A model generated the notes under the pieces. That model did not search any database and had not been told where the DNA came from. It worked only from the letters and a program-made list of their open reading frames with translations. Shown here in pieces: positions 62,372-64,000 of a stretch of DNA of 64,000 nt. The translations under genes were made by a program, and so were the position numbers. Location of the stretch: assembly GCA_030533445.1 (NCBI GenBank), contig CM060065.1:22208474-22272473 (forward strand), given 5' to 3'. The stretch comes from Cyprinodon diabolis (taxonomy: Eukaryota; Chordata; Actinopteri; Cyprinodontiformes; Cyprinodontidae). Each line of letters begins with the position of its first letter. Within the stretch, counting starts at the first letter, position 1.

Positions 62372-63639
62372 ATTTTTTTAACCAACCTCTGATCATTAGA
62401 AGCACTAAATCAGTGTTAAACCCACACAGAAGTAAAAATCTGTAGGTGTTAATCCATTAAAACTCTCTAAGAAGCTGGCCTCTGGACATCATGGCATGCA
62501 AATTAAAATCAGGCTTTATTGGAGCTCTGATTAGATGAAACAACTTGGGGGGAAAAAAAACTGTGAAAGTAGACAATCATAATAAAAAATGCAGTTTTGA
62601 ACTCCTCTGCAGATTAATGCAACAGACAAAAAAGGCTAATACCACATTTCTTTCTTTTTTTTTCATTCCAGAAGGTCTAAAAGTTATCAGATTCTAAAAT
62701 TGATTTAAAGTAATTTAGTTTGCTTATCAAACTGATATCCACGGGTGTTATATAATCATCACCAAAAAGGTAATTATCTGTCAATTAACATCTTAAAGTA
62801 TTTTAGCAAAATATATCTATCATGCACATGTGTAATGACAAACCTTTGTTTTTACCTCCTATGATAGAGTTCTGTTTGTTTCCACAACTTAGCTTGAACA
62901 AATGAACAAAATCCCTCTAAGACATTGGTGCATGTAGTTGTTTTTTCCTATGTCATTAGATACAGACCTGAACTTCATTGTGAAAAAATACTACACAAAA
63001 GCCCATTCACTTCCTCAACATTGTCCGATTGCAGCAAGTATAAACCCACTGAGGCCAATCAGTCAACTGGTGCTGCAGGTTTTCAGATCGACAAACACTT
63101 TTTACTTATATTTCATATGTCAGCTATCTCTTGAGCCTTCTCCATTTCATGTTGTTGGTAGTTTGTAGCTTCCCATCAGGTTTTAGTGGAGGATGACTTT
63201 GGACATATGTGCTCAGAAGCTCCCGCACCAAATCAATATCTGGAAATCCCAAACTCCTTCTTGACTCAACTCACTTAATCCCCCTCTCTATAACATGTAG
63301 TTTTTTTTTAAGTGGAAAAAATGTTAAATCAAAGATGTGTTAAATATAATACATGTAACAATTAACCAATTAAGTCTTTTAATTTGGGGAGGGGGGATAA
63401 AAAAAAGCAAAGAAAGGACACTTGAAGTCTTTTTACAAAAAGGGTAAATGATGTTACAAAAAAAATCATTTTTATACTAGTTGTCAAAGACTGGATATTT
63501 AAACCCTCACTATTAATTGAGATACAAGTAAAGGGGAAATATTAATTGAAATATCAATATTGAAGCCTCAGTGAATTATAGAGATGAACGTGTCATTATC
63601 AGCATCTCTATTGGTGCTTCCAGTAAAGTAATATGATCA
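62372..63639. other. Intergenic, no gene recognised
   Basis: AT-rich. Open frames at 62925-63168 have no domain features. Nothing else recognisable. Confidence 0.5.
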
Positions 63640-63755
63640 TAATAATAATTTAACTTTATTGGTCAAACACTGGAGAAATTTACCTCTGCATTTAACCCAT
63701 CCCCTTGGGGACTAGTGGGCTGCCGTTGTGCAGCACCCGGGAGCAGTGGACGAGC
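63640..63755. repeat. Dispersed teleost repeat fragment
   Basis: The stretch CTCTGCATTTAACCCATCC followed by CAGCACCCGGGAGCAGTGG resembles a dispersed repeat very common in fish, here 116 bases long and truncated. Class is uncertain. The sequence from 63756 to 64000 is AT-rich with nothing recognisable. Confidence 0.5.
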
Positions 63756-64000
63756 CTGGATGATAAAATAATTGACAGAAAATTGAATTTTTTCAAAATG
63801 AGAGATGTCATTGAACTTTCTTACAAGTGAAATAAAAAACATGCACTTTGTATAAGTTAAATTATATAATTTATTTGCATAAAATGTAATACTTTAGGCA
63901 TTTCTATATAACCTTTTTTTATGCTTTCTATTAATTACATGTGTCTGACTGTGTAAATTACAGTTTTCAGGAAAAAAAATATCCCACTGATGATGCGGAG

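Overview
The window is an AT-rich, intron- and transposon-rich stretch of vertebrate nuclear DNA, almost certainly from a ray-finned (teleost) fish. The evidence is one multi-exon immunoglobulin-superfamily receptor gene, a tRNA-headed SINE family with a GGAT-type tail, hAT and Tc1-type DNA transposon relics and TTAA-flanked MITEs of the kinds common in teleosts. There are no bacterial features, no operons and no CRISPR array.

Bases 1-36573 hold the 3' part of one plus-strand gene. Twelve coding exons (2629-36573) join in frame with canonical AG/GT borders into 638 residues plus a stop. The order is Ig - Ig - Ig - FNIII - FNIII - transmembrane helix - cytoplasmic tail. Exactly two FNIII repeats before the membrane segment points to igdcc3 (PUNC), not igdcc4 or protogenin, which carry more FNIII repeats. 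The promoter, signal peptide and first Ig domain lie to the left of base 1. A first poly(A) signal lies about 210 bases after the stop.

The introns are filled with mobile-element relics. These include a TTAA-flanked MITE (4153-4762), SINE copies on both strands (6573-6830 and 18058-18403), and hAT elements at 7497-8756, 18604-19541 (with a frameshifted BED finger) and 27959-28748 (with a decayed BED finger). There are also a LINE ORF2 tail (13898-14150), a THAP-domain relic (24556-24720), Tc1 pieces, and three of the four copies of a second TTAA MITE family (16162-16491, 30500-31236, 32430-32809).

Bases 36574-64000 show no convincing gene. They hold a Tc1 transposase relic (38401-39030), a terminal-inverted-repeat element with a 45-base hairpin inside it (42858-43511), and a near-perfect long hairpin (50232-50317). 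Two solo LTRs have exact 5-bp target duplications (50886-51735 and 61147-61655). The fourth MITE copy lies at 54642-55316. A hAT element with a recognisable C-terminal transposase remnant and a second MITE nested in it spans 56909-58898, and a 345-base AT microsatellite spans 62027-62371.

No clearly new functional system was found. The most informative observations are the transposon boundaries fixed by exact target-site duplications, the small four-copy TTAA family, and two unusual hairpins.
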